DNA of 64,000 nt from contig NZ_JABWDU010000003.1 of assembly GCF_013371465.1 (NCBI RefSeq), positions 806,001-870,000 on the forward strand, read 5' to 3'. This document shows positions 25,606 through 35,837 of this stretch, piece after piece. This DNA is from Ensifer oleiphilus (lineage in GTDB: Bacteria; Pseudomonadota; Alphaproteobacteria; Rhizobiales; Rhizobiaceae). Positions within the stretch are counted from its first letter, which is position 1. Each line of letters opens with the position of its first letter. Both the position numbers and the translations under genes were made by a program. Below the pieces are notes generated by a model that saw nothing but the letters and a program-made list of their open reading frames with translations, did no database searches and was not told the origin of the DNA.

Positions 25606-27275
25606 GCCGCTTCCGCCTGGGACGGGCTGCGCCGCGCGAGGAACATCGGCCCGACGCGGATGCCGCGCTTGCCGTTGTCGTCGACGGCATCGAGTTCGAG
25701 GATCTCGTCTTCATAAAGCCGCCCATGCATGCGGAACCGCCCTTCTTCGACCGGCTCGCAGGTGTGGGTGCAGAAGTACTCGATCAGGCATTTCAGCCCA
25801 CCATGGCTATAGGTCAGGTAGGTGATGTTGAAATCCGGCCCGTATTCGCCGAGATGCGCCGCGATCGCCTCGGGCACGGTCTCCTCATCGGGCGTCTCGA
25901 TACGGGTCCAGGTCGCATCCTTCCAGGCGAGCTTGCCGGCTTCGGGGAAGGACAGGTTCATATGGGCGTAGTCGGCGCCGCGTCCGTAAATGCGGCCGTC
26001 GATGACGAAGTCGTTGCCGGCGACCGGGCGGATCTGGTGCGGCACGCCCTCGCCCATCAGGTAGATCTTGCCGTCCTTGGACTTGACCTCGACGATCTCC
26101 TGCGTGGCGTCGTCGCGGTAATAGCCTGGCAGGGTCTTGAATTGCGCCTCCGAGATCTCCGGCGGACGCTGGGTGCGCTCCGGCATCTTGCCCATCTTGC
26201 TTTCGGCAAGGACGATGCGCACGCCGTCGACGCCGAGCCGCGAGGCGATCTGGTTGGCGAAATCGAGCGTCGCAAAGATCAGCACGCCGACACCGGCGAC
26301 CGGCAGCAACATCATCTGCGAGGCATAGCCATAGACGGCACCGCCATGGCCGACGGAGGTCCAGCCGTCGACTTCGCCGGCGCCGAAGCACAGGCCATAA
26401 CCGGCGAGCGCCTTGTCGCCGCCCGGGCGTTTGCCGAATGGCGTCCACATTTCGCGCAGCGACGCCGGCGAGATGATGGAATTGCCCTCGGTATCGAAAC
26501 CGCCGCGCAGCAGGCATTGCGCGTAGCGCGCCATATCGCCGGTGGTGGAGAAGATATTGCCGGCCGGCGAGCCGCCGAGGCTGAACACCGGTGCCGGCGT
26601 ATCGCCATCGAGCGTCCACATGTCGGCGGGCGCAAGCCGCTCGCGGATGCCGGGCGCCATGCCGCAGGACGAGCCCTCCATGCCGAGCGGTTTCAGGATG
26701 TTGGCGGCGACATAGTCGGAATAGCTCTGACCGGTCACCGTCTCGATCACCCGCCCGACGACGGCGATGCCGGCGTTGGAATAGTGCATTATCCCGAGGC
26801 TCGGATCCTGCTTCAGGACGGAGCTTGCGAGCTCGTTGACCGTATCTTCGAGCGGCGGACGGGTGGCGTCGAGATAGTGGCCGCTCTTCGGCTCGCGCAC
26901 GAGACCCGCCGTATGGGTCATGAGCTTGCGCAGGCTGATGAGCGAGCCGTATGGCCCGCCCTCGGCACCCGCGAACGGGTTCTCCGGCTTGAAGCCGGGC
27001 AGATAGGTCGAGACATCGACGTCGATATCGACAAGTCCCTTCTCGACCAGCTGCATGATCGCCAGCGACGTGAAGGTCTTGGTGATCGAGCCGATGCGGA
27101 AGCAGGTATCCTTGCCCATGGCGAAATGGCGGTCATGACGCTGCACATGGCCTTCGGCAAGCACGCCGTCGCGGTCGACGAGGGCGTAGGAGATCGAGGG
27201 GATCGCCTTGTCTTCGACCTCATAGCGGATCAGATCCTCGAACAGCTCGATCGAGGCGGCAGACAGAGAGGACAT
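25602..27275 (-). CDS. S12-family serine hydrolase, D-aminopeptidase (DAP)-like
   Basis: The N-terminal ~350 residues form a class C beta-lactamase/penicillin-binding-like domain with S63-x2-K66 (SITK), Y165-S-N167 and a GHGG motif. Two further beta-rich segments follow to residue 557, the three-domain plan of Ochrobactrum D-aminopeptidase DAP (about 520 residues). DAP removes N-terminal D-residues from peptides and amides. No signal peptide is seen, so it should act in the cytoplasm on imported peptides. It lies between dppC and the PLP enzyme on the same strand. A plain esterase or beta-lactamase-like role cannot be excluded. Confidence 0.8.
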   Translation of the reverse strand: MSSLSAASIELFEDLIRYEVEDKAIPSISYALVDRDGVLAEGHVQRHDRHFAMGKDTCFRIGSITKTFTSLAIMQLVEKGLVDIDVDVSTYLPGFKPENPFAGAEGGPYGSLISLRKLMTHTAGLVREPKSGHYLDATRPPLEDTVNELASSVLKQDPSLGIMHYSNAGIAVVGRVIETVTGQSYSDYVAANILKPLGMEGSSCGMAPGIRERLAPADMWTLDGDTPAPVFSLGGSPAGNIFSTTGDMARYAQCLLRGGFDTEGNSIISPASLREMWTPFGKRPGGDKALAGYGLCFGAGEVDGWTSVGHGGAVYGYASQMMLLPVAGVGVLIFATLDFANQIASRLGVDGVRIVLAESKMGKMPERTQRPPEISEAQFKTLPGYYRDDATQEIVEVKSKDGKIYLMGEGVPHQIRPVAGNDFVIDGRIYGRGADYAHMNLSFPEAGKLAWKDATWTRIETPDEETVPEAIAAHLGEYGPDFNITYLTYSHGGLKCLIEYFCTHTCEPVEEGRFRMHGRLYEDEILELDAVDDNGKRGIRVGPMFLARRSPSQAEAA

Positions 27276-27326
27276 CGGGAATGCTCCTTGAACCTTAAAC
27301 GGATTGGGGTCTTAAAAGAGTCAGTT

Positions 27327-28199
27327 TCAATGGGCGTGGCGGGGGTCGAGCATGTCGCGCAGTGCATCACCCACAAGGTTCCACGACAGCACGAACAGGA
27401 AGACGGCGGCACCTGGGAAAGCCAGCGTGTACCAGAACTGGAAGGGATTGCCGGGCTGGCCGACGATCCAGTTGCGCGAATAGGCGATGAACTGACCCCA
27501 GTCGGCATAGCCTTCTTCGGTACCGACACCGAGGAAGCTTAGCGCCGACGCCGACAGCACCATGGAGCCGGTTGCCATCGTCGCGAGCACCAGCACCGGG
27601 AACATGGCGTTGGGCAGGATATGCAGCACGATCAGCCTGAGGTCGCTCGCGCCGTAGCTGCGGGCCGCATGGATGTAATCCATCTCGCGGATCCTCAGGA
27701 TCTCGCTTCGGACAATTCGGGCGTAACTCATCCAGCCGAATGTGGTGAGCGCGATGGTGATCGGCACGATGCCCTTGCCGAGCAGCGCCGTCAGCACCAT
27801 CGCCGCGATCAGGAACGGCACCGCCATGAACACGTCGACGATGCGCATCAGCACCTCCTCGATGACGCCACCGTAGTAGGCTGCGACCGCCCCGACGACG
27901 GTGCCGATCAGGACGGAAATCGCCACGACTCCGAGCCCGATCTTGAATGCGGTGCGCGTGCCCCAGACGACGCCGTAGAAGATGTCGTACTGGCCCTGCG
28001 TCGTGCCGAAAACGGCCTCCGGCGAAGGCGGTTGCGGCGTTGCCAGGAAGCCGGCACGCGGCGTGTCATAAGGCGAAAGCTGGAAGCTCTGCGGCGGCGC
28101 CAGAACGGGCGCGAAGACGGCGATCAGCACGAAGGCGGTAAGGATCACGACGCCGAACAGCGACACCGGATTGCGTGCGAGGTAACGAAGAAACTTCAT
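27327..28199 (-). CDS. dppC: dipeptide/oligopeptide ABC permease (DppC-like)
   Basis: This 290-residue permease begins MKFLRYLARNPVSLFGVVILTAFV, has an N-terminal membrane segment, a periplasmic stretch, and five more segments with the EAA loop (MDYIHAARSYGASDLRLIVLHILPN). It is the DppC/OppC half of a peptide importer. A much longer open frame runs upstream, but ATG 28199 overlaps the dppB stop by four bases. The gene ends before a 51-bp gap to the S12 hydrolase. Confidence 0.92.
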   Translation of the reverse strand: MKFLRYLARNPVSLFGVVILTAFVLIAVFAPVLAPPQSFQLSPYDTPRAGFLATPQPPSPEAVFGTTQGQYDIFYGVVWGTRTAFKIGLGVVAISVLIGTVVGAVAAYYGGVIEEVLMRIVDVFMAVPFLIAAMVLTALLGKGIVPITIALTTFGWMSYARIVRSEILRIREMDYIHAARSYGASDLRLIVLHILPNAMFPVLVLATMATGSMVLSASALSFLGVGTEEGYADWGQFIAYSRNWIVGQPGNPFQFWYTLAFPGAAVFLFVLSWNLVGDALRDMLDPRHAH

Positions 28200-29233
28200 T
28201 GCGTCTTCACCCTCGGATCGAGCAACGGATAGATGAGGTCGACGATCAGGTTCATGACCACCAGAACGACCGCGAAATAGAGGCCGAAACCGAGCACTGC
28301 CGGAAAGTCGAGATTGGCGGCGGTCTTGGCGGCGAACTGGCCGAGACCGGCATAGTCGAAGATGGTCTCGGTAATGACGACACCACCCATCATGACGGCG
28401 AGCTCCATGCCGGCGATGGTAGCAAGCGGCAGAAGCGCGTTGCGTCGGGCATGGCGCAGCTCGACCACGCGTCTTGGCAGACCTTTGGCGCGGGCGGTGC
28501 GCACATAGTCCTGGCGGAGCGTCTCCAGCATCGAGGTGCGCATCACCCGCGTCATGCTGGCGACGTTCACGTAAGTCAGCGTGATGACGGGTGCGGCGAG
28601 ATGGCGAAGTGCATCGCCGAAGACCGCAAGATTGCCGTTCAGTAGCGCGTCGATTGTGTTGGCGCCGGTATAGCGCACGAAGTCGCTGGTGCTGACCACG
28701 GTCTGCGCCCACTGGCTTAGCCGGCCGGGCGGGAACCAATCGAGCGCCGAATAGAAGATCAGCAGCATCAAGAGGCCGAAAACGTAGACAGGGAACGACC
28801 AGCCGAGAATGGTGAAGATGCGGATGACGTGGTCCGGCCAACGGTTGAGATAGATGCCGGCGCGCGATCCTAGGAAGACGGCGAGCAACAGGCAGGGGAC
28901 GAAGGCCAGCACCACCAGTTCCAGCGTCGCGGGAAACAATGACATCAGCGCCGTCGACACCGGCTGGCGGGCTGTCTCCGACCAGCCGAGATTGCCGGTG
29001 AGGATACCGCCGATCCAGCGGCCGTACTGGATATAGAAGGGATCGTTGAGCCCATACTGCTCGATCATCCTGCGGATGCTTTCCTGACCGCCCTTGAGAT
29101 AGTCAGGCGACGGCGCATAGGCCGCCAGTCTCTGCGTCGGCGAAAGCGACATCTGCAGCGCGAAGATCATCAACGACAGCGCGAAGAGAACGATCGGCAG
29201 CATCATCAGTCGTCTGAGTGCGTAGTTCAGCAC
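28196..29233 (-). CDS. dppB: dipeptide/oligopeptide ABC permease (DppB-like)
   Basis: This 345-residue permease starts MLNYALRRLMMLPIVLFALSLMIFAL and has the DppB features LNDPFYIQYGRWIGGILTGNLG and the EAA loop (VRTARAKGLPRRVVELRHARRNALLPL). It begins with GTG. It pairs with the overlapping dppC gene to form the inner-membrane channel. It lies 74 bp after the binding-protein gene, on the same strand. Confidence 0.92.
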   Translation of the reverse strand: MLNYALRRLMMLPIVLFALSLMIFALQMSLSPTQRLAAYAPSPDYLKGGQESIRRMIEQYGLNDPFYIQYGRWIGGILTGNLGWSETARQPVSTALMSLFPATLELVVLAFVPCLLLAVFLGSRAGIYLNRWPDHVIRIFTILGWSFPVYVFGLLMLLIFYSALDWFPPGRLSQWAQTVVSTSDFVRYTGANTIDALLNGNLAVFGDALRHLAAPVITLTYVNVASMTRVMRTSMLETLRQDYVRTARAKGLPRRVVELRHARRNALLPLATIAGMELAVMMGGVVITETIFDYAGLGQFAAKTAANLDFPAVLGFGLYFAVVLVVMNLIVDLIYPLLDPRVKTQ

Positions 29234-29307
29234 GGTTCACACGTTCCGATTTCAGGGAAAATGAAAAAAGCACGCCGGACTTTGTAGCCCAGCGTGCTCG
29301 TCGCCAA

Positions 29308-31236
29308 TCAGTCGTTGGCCTTGGTGACCGGGTAGAAATCCCAGGCGCCGTAGAGGATCATGTTGTCGACATAACCATCGATGTTGCTGCGGGTGACGAC
29401 GTAGCCGAAGTCTTCCCAGAGGAACTGGGTGGTGGCGTATTCGTACGACATTTCCTGCAGTTTGGCGTAGATCGGCTCGCGGACTGCGGGATCGACCGAG
29501 GCCCAGGCTTCGTCGAGCAGCGGCTTGAACTTCTCCGCCATCAGGTCGCGGTAGCCCTGGCCGACCATGCCGCCGACGAGACCCGTGGGCGAGAGGTAGT
29601 AGCTGGCAGCACCGAGCGGGCCACCCGGGTCGGAATAGTCAGGACCCCAACCCATCACCGTCAAGGGTGCTGCCGGCTTTTCGCGGTTGTTGAGCTTGTC
29701 GGAAACGGAGGCCCATGGCAGCGCCTGGATCTGCATCTTGAACTTAGGGTTGATGCGCGACAGCCCCTGCTGCAGTGCCGACAGTGCCGCCGTCAGCTGC
29801 GGGTTGCCTTCGGTCACATAGGCGGTGAAGGCAAAGCCGGTATCCCAGAGCTTGCCGTCGAACGCCTTCTTGAAGTGTTCCTCGGCCTTGGCGGGATCGT
29901 AGCTGTAGACAGGCGAGTCCGGACGGTAGCCCATGATGCCGCGCACGGTCGGCCCGCGCGACTGAACGGTCTTGTTGAGCAGCACCTGGGTCAAGAGCGC
30001 ATCGTAGTTCTGGGCATAGTTGAAGCCCTTGCGCACGTCGATGTCGGCGAAGAAGTCCGGCGGAATGCCGGCACCGTCGAGCTTGCCGCTGCCGATGGCC
30101 GGATTGTCGTTGTCGTCGAGCGGCCAGGCGAAGAAGACGCCGCGTGAAAACACCTTCTGCAGACCGTCGATGACTTTCACGCCCTCGGTCTTGCTGAGTT
30201 CGTCGATGAATTCGACCGGTGCGGTGACGAAATCGGCGTCACCGGACAGAAGCTGCAGACGCCGCGTCGTCCATTCCGGCACGGTGCGCATCACCACGCG
30301 CTCGAGCTTGGCCGGGCCCATGAAGTAGTTGTCGAAGCGCTTCAGCGTAATGCGCCGGTCGGTGCGGTCCCATTCCTCGAGCATGAAGGGGCCGGTGCCG
30401 TTCTCCTCCGCAAACAGCGGATTGGCGCCGAGTTCCGGGCGGTAATGGGCCTTCCAGGTGTCGCCCGAACCATCCCAGCCGCCGACCGAAGCGACCCATT
30501 CCTTGTCCAGCACCGAGGTGCCGAAGGGCAGCGCGATCACGCCGAGCGTCGCCGGGAACGATTTTGGCAGTTTCAGCGTGACATTGTCGCCGTCGACGAC
30601 GATCTGCGAGGCAAGCTGGTCATAGACCTTGCGCAGGACCTCGGGGCTGGCGTCATTGACGGATTTGACCTCGCCTTCGGTCTCGACCCACTTGGCGATA
30701 TCGGTGTATTTGCCGGCGGTGATCACCTCGGTGATCGCATTCGACATCCACGACTGGCCCTGGAGAATGGCGCGCAGCAGCGAGTAGCGCACGTCTTCGG
30801 GCGTGATCTGGCCGTAGCCCGGTTCGATCGTCGCCTTCTGGGCGTCGGTCAGCTTGTCGTAGTATTCCCAGGTGATCTTGCCGTCGGCGCCCTTGACGCC
30901 GACCTTATGGGCGAAGACGCCCTTGCGGATCGGGAAGGTATAGCTCACCGAGCCATCGTCAGCCTGCTTGATCAGACCGTTTTCAAGCGAGGGAACCTCG
31001 GTCGAAAGCGATGGCACGAACTCGGAGATCTTCGAGCCGTTGAAGTTCAGCAACCGGCTGTAGATGTTGAGCGAGCCGTAGGAGCTCGGCGTGTTGGCGA
31101 TATAGGCCGGATCGAACGACTGGATGTCGTCGGTCCACATGAAGACGAAGGTGCCGGGGTTCTTGGTCTCGGCCATAGCGGGCGCAGCCGCGATGCCGAG
31201 CCCCAGGCTGAGGGCTAGGGCTAAGGTGCGTTTCAT
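29308..31236 (-). CDS. peptide ABC transporter substrate-binding protein (SBP family 5)
   Basis: This 642-residue periplasmic protein has a signal peptide (MKRTLALALSLGLGIAAAPAMA) and the extended DppA/OppA-type fold (family 5), ending in the characteristic WEDFGYVVTRSNIDGYVDN. It is longer than the usual ~530 residues, like some rhizobial oligopeptide binders. A GGGA site supports ATG 31236 rather than 31248. It is the first gene of the leftward arm and is divergent from a LysR regulator. The linked D-peptidases suggest D-residue-containing peptides as ligand. Confidence 0.88.
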   Translation of the reverse strand: MKRTLALALSLGLGIAAAPAMAETKNPGTFVFMWTDDIQSFDPAYIANTPSSYGSLNIYSRLLNFNGSKISEFVPSLSTEVPSLENGLIKQADDGSVSYTFPIRKGVFAHKVGVKGADGKITWEYYDKLTDAQKATIEPGYGQITPEDVRYSLLRAILQGQSWMSNAITEVITAGKYTDIAKWVETEGEVKSVNDASPEVLRKVYDQLASQIVVDGDNVTLKLPKSFPATLGVIALPFGTSVLDKEWVASVGGWDGSGDTWKAHYRPELGANPLFAEENGTGPFMLEEWDRTDRRITLKRFDNYFMGPAKLERVVMRTVPEWTTRRLQLLSGDADFVTAPVEFIDELSKTEGVKVIDGLQKVFSRGVFFAWPLDDNDNPAIGSGKLDGAGIPPDFFADIDVRKGFNYAQNYDALLTQVLLNKTVQSRGPTVRGIMGYRPDSPVYSYDPAKAEEHFKKAFDGKLWDTGFAFTAYVTEGNPQLTAALSALQQGLSRINPKFKMQIQALPWASVSDKLNNREKPAAPLTVMGWGPDYSDPGGPLGAASYYLSPTGLVGGMVGQGYRDLMAEKFKPLLDEAWASVDPAVREPIYAKLQEMSYEYATTQFLWEDFGYVVTRSNIDGYVDNMILYGAWDFYPVTKAND

Positions 31237-31319
31237 CGTTGTTCCCATTTGGTGGAGGCGGAAGTTTTCTTCTCGTTATAAGGGAGGCTAGAAGAGCGCT
31301 TGCGGGTCTGTCCAATGTG

Positions 31320-31335
31320 TAGTTAGGATAGACTA
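31320..31335. promoter_or_regulatory. candidate LysR operator in the divergent peptide locus
   Basis: TAGTTAGGATAGACTA has TAGT/ACTA inverted half-sites 8 bases apart and lies between the divergent SBP and LysR genes, close to the LysR start. It resembles a LysR dyad but the half-sites are short. Confidence 0.35.
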
Positions 31336-31359
31336 TGCAAAACACGCATGAGGGCCGGC

Positions 31360-32313
31360 ATGGAACTGCAATGGCTTGAAGATTTCCTGGAAATTGCCGC
31401 GACAAGGAATTTCTCGACGGCAGCGACGGCGCGCAACATTTCCCAACCGGCCTTCAGCCGGCGCATCAAGTCGCTGGAGAACTGGATCGGCGCCGATCTG
31501 ATCGACCGCAGCACCTATCCGGTACAGTTGACGCGGGCAGGCACAATGTTTCTGCCAGGCTGCCAGCGGCTCGTGCGCGAAGCCTACAGGCTGCGCACCG
31601 ATTGCCGCAATGTCGCCGGCGAAAGCTCGGCCATGCTCACCTTCACCTCGCTGCATACGCTGGCGATGTACTTCTTCCCGAAGTGGATTGGCTCGCCGCT
31701 GATCTCGCGCCTGCCACTTCGCACCAGCATGCACGCCGCCGACTTTCTCGAAAGCATCGATCATCTGTGTTCCGGCCAGTGCGATTTCGCCATCACCTAT
31801 GTGCATCCCGATGGCCCACCGGTGCTGGAGGGTGGCCCCTTCGAATCCCTGCAGATTGGCAAGGATCGGCTCATTCTGGTCTCGGGAACCGACGACAGCG
31901 GCCGGCCCCTCTTCGACATCGACGGACCGGAGACCACGGAAATCCCTTACCTCGCCTATTCCTGGAGCGACGGTTATATCGGCAAGCTCGCGACACTCAT
32001 TCAATCGCGCTGGCGCCGCCCGCTCAACCTCAGCACCGTCTACCAGTCGGGCCTTGCCGACGGTCTGAAGCATATGGCCGTTGCCGGACGCGGCGTCGCC
32101 TGGCTGCCGCAGATCTGCGTCGCCGAGGCGATGCGGCAGGGGCGCCTGGCACAGATCGGCGGCCAGCAGATGTCGCTGGAACTGGAGATCCGGATCTTTA
32201 GGCGGGCCGGCTCCGGCAGCCATGACAGCGACGCCCTATGGCAGCACCTGAAGCAATGCGCCGCCCTGCCCCAGTACAAGAGTAGTTTCGAGGCAGCCAT
32301 CGACGCGGCCTGA
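31360..32313 (+). CDS. LysR-family regulator of the peptide locus
   Basis: The N-terminal winged helix is clear (MELQWLEDFLEIAATRNFSTAATARNISQPAFSRRIKSLENWIG) followed by a LysR effector domain; total 317 residues. GAGGG five bases upstream supports ATG 31360 over 31348. It is divergent from the peptide-binding protein gene and upstream of dppDF, so it probably controls both arms. The HTH sequence resembles the YjiE/HypT branch of LysR proteins. The inducer is unknown; a D-amino acid or peptide is plausible from context only. Confidence 0.85.
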   Translation: MELQWLEDFLEIAATRNFSTAATARNISQPAFSRRIKSLENWIGADLIDRSTYPVQLTRAGTMFLPGCQRLVREAYRLRTDCRNVAGESSAMLTFTSLHTLAMYFFPKWIGSPLISRLPLRTSMHAADFLESIDHLCSGQCDFAITYVHPDGPPVLEGGPFESLQIGKDRLILVSGTDDSGRPLFDIDGPETTEIPYLAYSWSDGYIGKLATLIQSRWRRPLNLSTVYQSGLADGLKHMAVAGRGVAWLPQICVAEAMRQGRLAQIGGQQMSLELEIRIFRRAGSGSHDSDALWQHLKQCAALPQYKSSFEAAIDAA

Positions 32314-32579
32314 GGCATCAGACCGACCGAAATTGCGTGTGCAGTGCGATATGCGAAGACAGGCGATGCAATGCGCAACGCGCATAGTTTTGCTTGCCAC
32401 AATCGTGACACATTGATTTTACTCGATTTTGCGGCGGCCGTTGTTCGGCCGACATATAGCGAGCAGTTGCAGCGACGCGAGTGATCGCGGCAAGCGCCCC
32501 CTATTCCCGTATTGACAGGATGTGACCTCGTTGCGAGACCTGAAGGCACAACGTCCCTCGAAATCGGGTCCCTGTGCTG

Positions 32580-33502
<923 letters not shown>

Positions 33503-33506
<4 letters not shown>

Positions 33507-34459
33507 ACGCGTCCGTCCCGCTGAAGGAAACCCGCCAGCCGCTCGTCTCGGTGCGCAACCTGGTGACGCGCTTCGACCTCAAGGCCGGGCTGTTCGGCCA
33601 TGTCTCGGGCCGGGTGCATGCGGTGGAGAACGTCTCCTTCGACATTTTTCCGGGCGAAACCCTGGCGCTGGTCGGCGAATCCGGTTGCGGCAAGTCGACC
33701 GTCGCCCGCTCGATCATGCAGCTCGACCGGCCGCGCTCAGGCTCGATCCGCTTTGACGGAACCGAATTGATCGGCGCACCGCGCGCGGTGCTCGCACGGT
33801 TCCGGCGTGACGCCCAGATGGTTTTTCAGGACCCGTTCTCCTCCCTCAACCCGCGCATGACGATCGAGCAATCGCTGATGGACCCGATGCGGGTTCACAA
33901 GCTGGGCTCGACAGACGTGATGCGCGCCCGCGCCGCCGAGCTTCTCGCCAAGGTCGAGCTTTCGCCCGAGCATCTTGAGCGTTACCCGCATGCGTTTTCC
34001 GGCGGACAGCGCCAGCGCATCTGCATCGCCCGCGCGCTGGCGCTCAATCCGCGCCTGATCGTCGCCGACGAAGCCGTGGCCTCGCTCGACGTGACGATCC
34101 AGGCGCAGGTGATCAACCTTCTCATGGACCTTCAGCGCGAAATGCAGATCGCGCTCTTGTTCATCAGCCACGACATGGCCGTGGTCGAGCGCATTGCCCA
34201 CCGCGTTGCGGTGATGTATCTCGGCGAAATCGTCGAGATCGGCGATCGCCGCTCGGTGTTCGGCAACCCGCAGCATCCCTATACCCGCAAGCTGCTGTCA
34301 ACCGTTCCGATCGCCGACCCGACGCGCCGCCCGGAGGGCCGCCAGCCAATGTCGGACGAAATCCCGAGCGCCGTGCGTCCGCCGGACTTCGTGCCCCGCG
34401 AACTGCCGATGCATCAGATCTCATCGACCCATTTCGTAAGGCAGGTCGCAACGGTCTGA
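33503..34459 (+). CDS. dppF: peptide ABC transporter ATP-binding protein (DppF-like)
   Basis: This 318-residue ATPase contains Walker [23 protein letters not shown], signature [15 protein letters not shown], Walker [13 protein letters not shown] and the C-terminal [16 protein letters not shown] segment of DppF/OppF. Walker B ends DEA, as is common in this branch. It starts within the dppD stop (ATGA) and is followed 39 bp later by the D-threonine aldolase-like gene. Confidence 0.93.
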
Positions 34460-34498
34460 CGACCCAGCAATTCCCTTTTAAAATCAGAGCACTCCAAG

Positions 34499-35725
34499 AT
34501 GACCACTTCCGAAGTGACGGTGGCGGCTGCGACCGCTGCCGGCAACGCGACCGCCGAAATCACCAACCGTGCGACCGAAACAAAGACCGATGGCTTCTGG
34601 CGCCCAGCGGCCGCGGAACGACCGACACCCTACATCGAAGTGGATGAGGACCGCCTCGTCCGTAACATGAGGGCCATGCAGCAACGCGCCACTGCCGCCG
34701 GCGTCTTGATGTTTCCGCACGTGAAGACGCACAAAAGCGTCCATATCGCACGGCAGCAACTGGCGCTGGGCGCACGCGGCATCACCGCATCCAAGCCGAG
34801 CGAGGCGCTGATCTTTGCCGAAGCCGGTATCCCGTCGATCATCCTCGCCTACCCCATCGTCAAGGCGCAGTCGCTCGACCGCCTGCTGCCTGCGGTGAAT
34901 GCGCGCGGCACGGAGCTGCGCACGATTGCGGCAAGCAGTGTGGGCGTCGACGCGCTGGCAGACGCCGCCAAGCGTCACGGCGTCGAGATCGGCGTCTTCC
35001 TCAAGGTCGATGTCGGTCTCGGCCGTGTCGGCGTCAAGCCGAACGATCCGGCAGCACTCGAACTCTGCGCCCGGATAGCGGCCGCTAACGGTCTGCGCTT
35101 TGCCGGGTTGCTCTCGCATGCCGGTCATTCCTACGCTGCCGCGAGCCCGCAAAGTCTCGCCAAGGTTGCCCTTGATGAAGCGGCAGACCTCGCCGGTCTC
35201 GCCGGACGACTTCGCGAGCGCGGCATTGCCGTCGAGTGCCTCTCGGTCGGCGCGACACCGACCTGCCTGGGTGCGCCGCTGCCAAACGAAGTCGATTGCA
35301 TCCGGCCGGGAAACTACGTCTTCCTCGACGGCACGGCGCTCAGGCTCGGCATCTGCACCGCCGACGATCTGGCGCTTTCGGTGGTCGCGCGCGTCGTCGC
35401 CTCCAACGACACCCACTTCATCATCGACGCCGGCTCCAAATCGATGAGCTCCGATCGCGGGGCGCACGGCATGGGCGGCGCCGGCTTCGGTACCGTTGTC
35501 AGCGCCGAGGGCGATGGCGAAACAGGCATGTGGACGCTCGAGCGGCTCTCCGAGGAGCATGGTTTCGTTCCCTTCTCGGGACGTCCCTTGCCACTCGGAA
35601 GCCGGGTGCGGGTCTTCCCCAACCACTCCTGCGCCTCGATCGCCAATTTCGACCATTTCACGCTGCGCCATGCCAATGACGAAGCCACGGTGCTGCCTGT
35701 CGATGCCCGCTCCTGCCAGACATAG
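34499..35725 (+). CDS. D-threonine aldolase / D-serine dehydratase-like PLP enzyme
   Basis: This 408-residue fold-type III PLP enzyme has the alanine-racemase-like barrel with K76 in PHVKTHKS as the PLP lysine, and the C-terminal metal site H376-x-C378 (FPNHSCASIANFDHF) that defines D-threonine aldolase and eukaryotic-type D-serine dehydratase (DSD1). These enzymes cleave D-threonine to glycine and acetaldehyde or deaminate D-serine to pyruvate, with a divalent metal. The first ~40 residues are low-complexity and absent from most relatives; an internal start is possible. It follows dppF and would dispose of D-hydroxy amino acids from imported peptides. Confidence 0.85.
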   Translation: MTTSEVTVAAATAAGNATAEITNRATETKTDGFWRPAAAERPTPYIEVDEDRLVRNMRAMQQRATAAGVLMFPHVKTHKSVHIARQQLALGARGITASKPSEALIFAEAGIPSIILAYPIVKAQSLDRLLPAVNARGTELRTIAASSVGVDALADAAKRHGVEIGVFLKVDVGLGRVGVKPNDPAALELCARIAAANGLRFAGLLSHAGHSYAAASPQSLAKVALDEAADLAGLAGRLRERGIAVECLSVGATPTCLGAPLPNEVDCIRPGNYVFLDGTALRLGICTADDLALSVVARVVASNDTHFIIDAGSKSMSSDRGAHGMGGAGFGTVVSAEGDGETGMWTLERLSEEHGFVPFSGRPLPLGSRVRVFPNHSCASIANFDHFTLRHANDEATVLPVDARSCQT

Positions 35726-35774
35726 TGGGGTCCAGGCACGGCCAATCGCCGCTCGAACTGAGAGATATTCGACC

Positions 35775-35807
35775 ACATGCCGCCCTCGCGTGCGGGAGCC
35801 GGCATGT
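35775..35807. terminator. hairpin between convergent D-threonine aldolase and MFS genes
   Basis: ACATGCCG/CGGCATGT (8 bp) encloses a second CCC/GGG pairing in the 112-bp gap between two convergent genes, the usual place for a bidirectional terminator. No long T-run is present. Confidence 0.5.
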
Positions 35808-35837
35808 CGTCGACGCAGCACGCGGCAAGCCCGTCAA

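Noticed and set aside
25725-27542. A 605-codon open frame on the plus strand
   Set aside because: It mirrors the S12 hydrolase gene, whose SxxK, YSN and HGG motifs are intact on the minus strand.
28200-28841. Upstream extension of the dppC frame
   Set aside because: The extra residues are antisense-like, arginine-rich sequence overlapping dppB; the real start overlaps the dppB stop.
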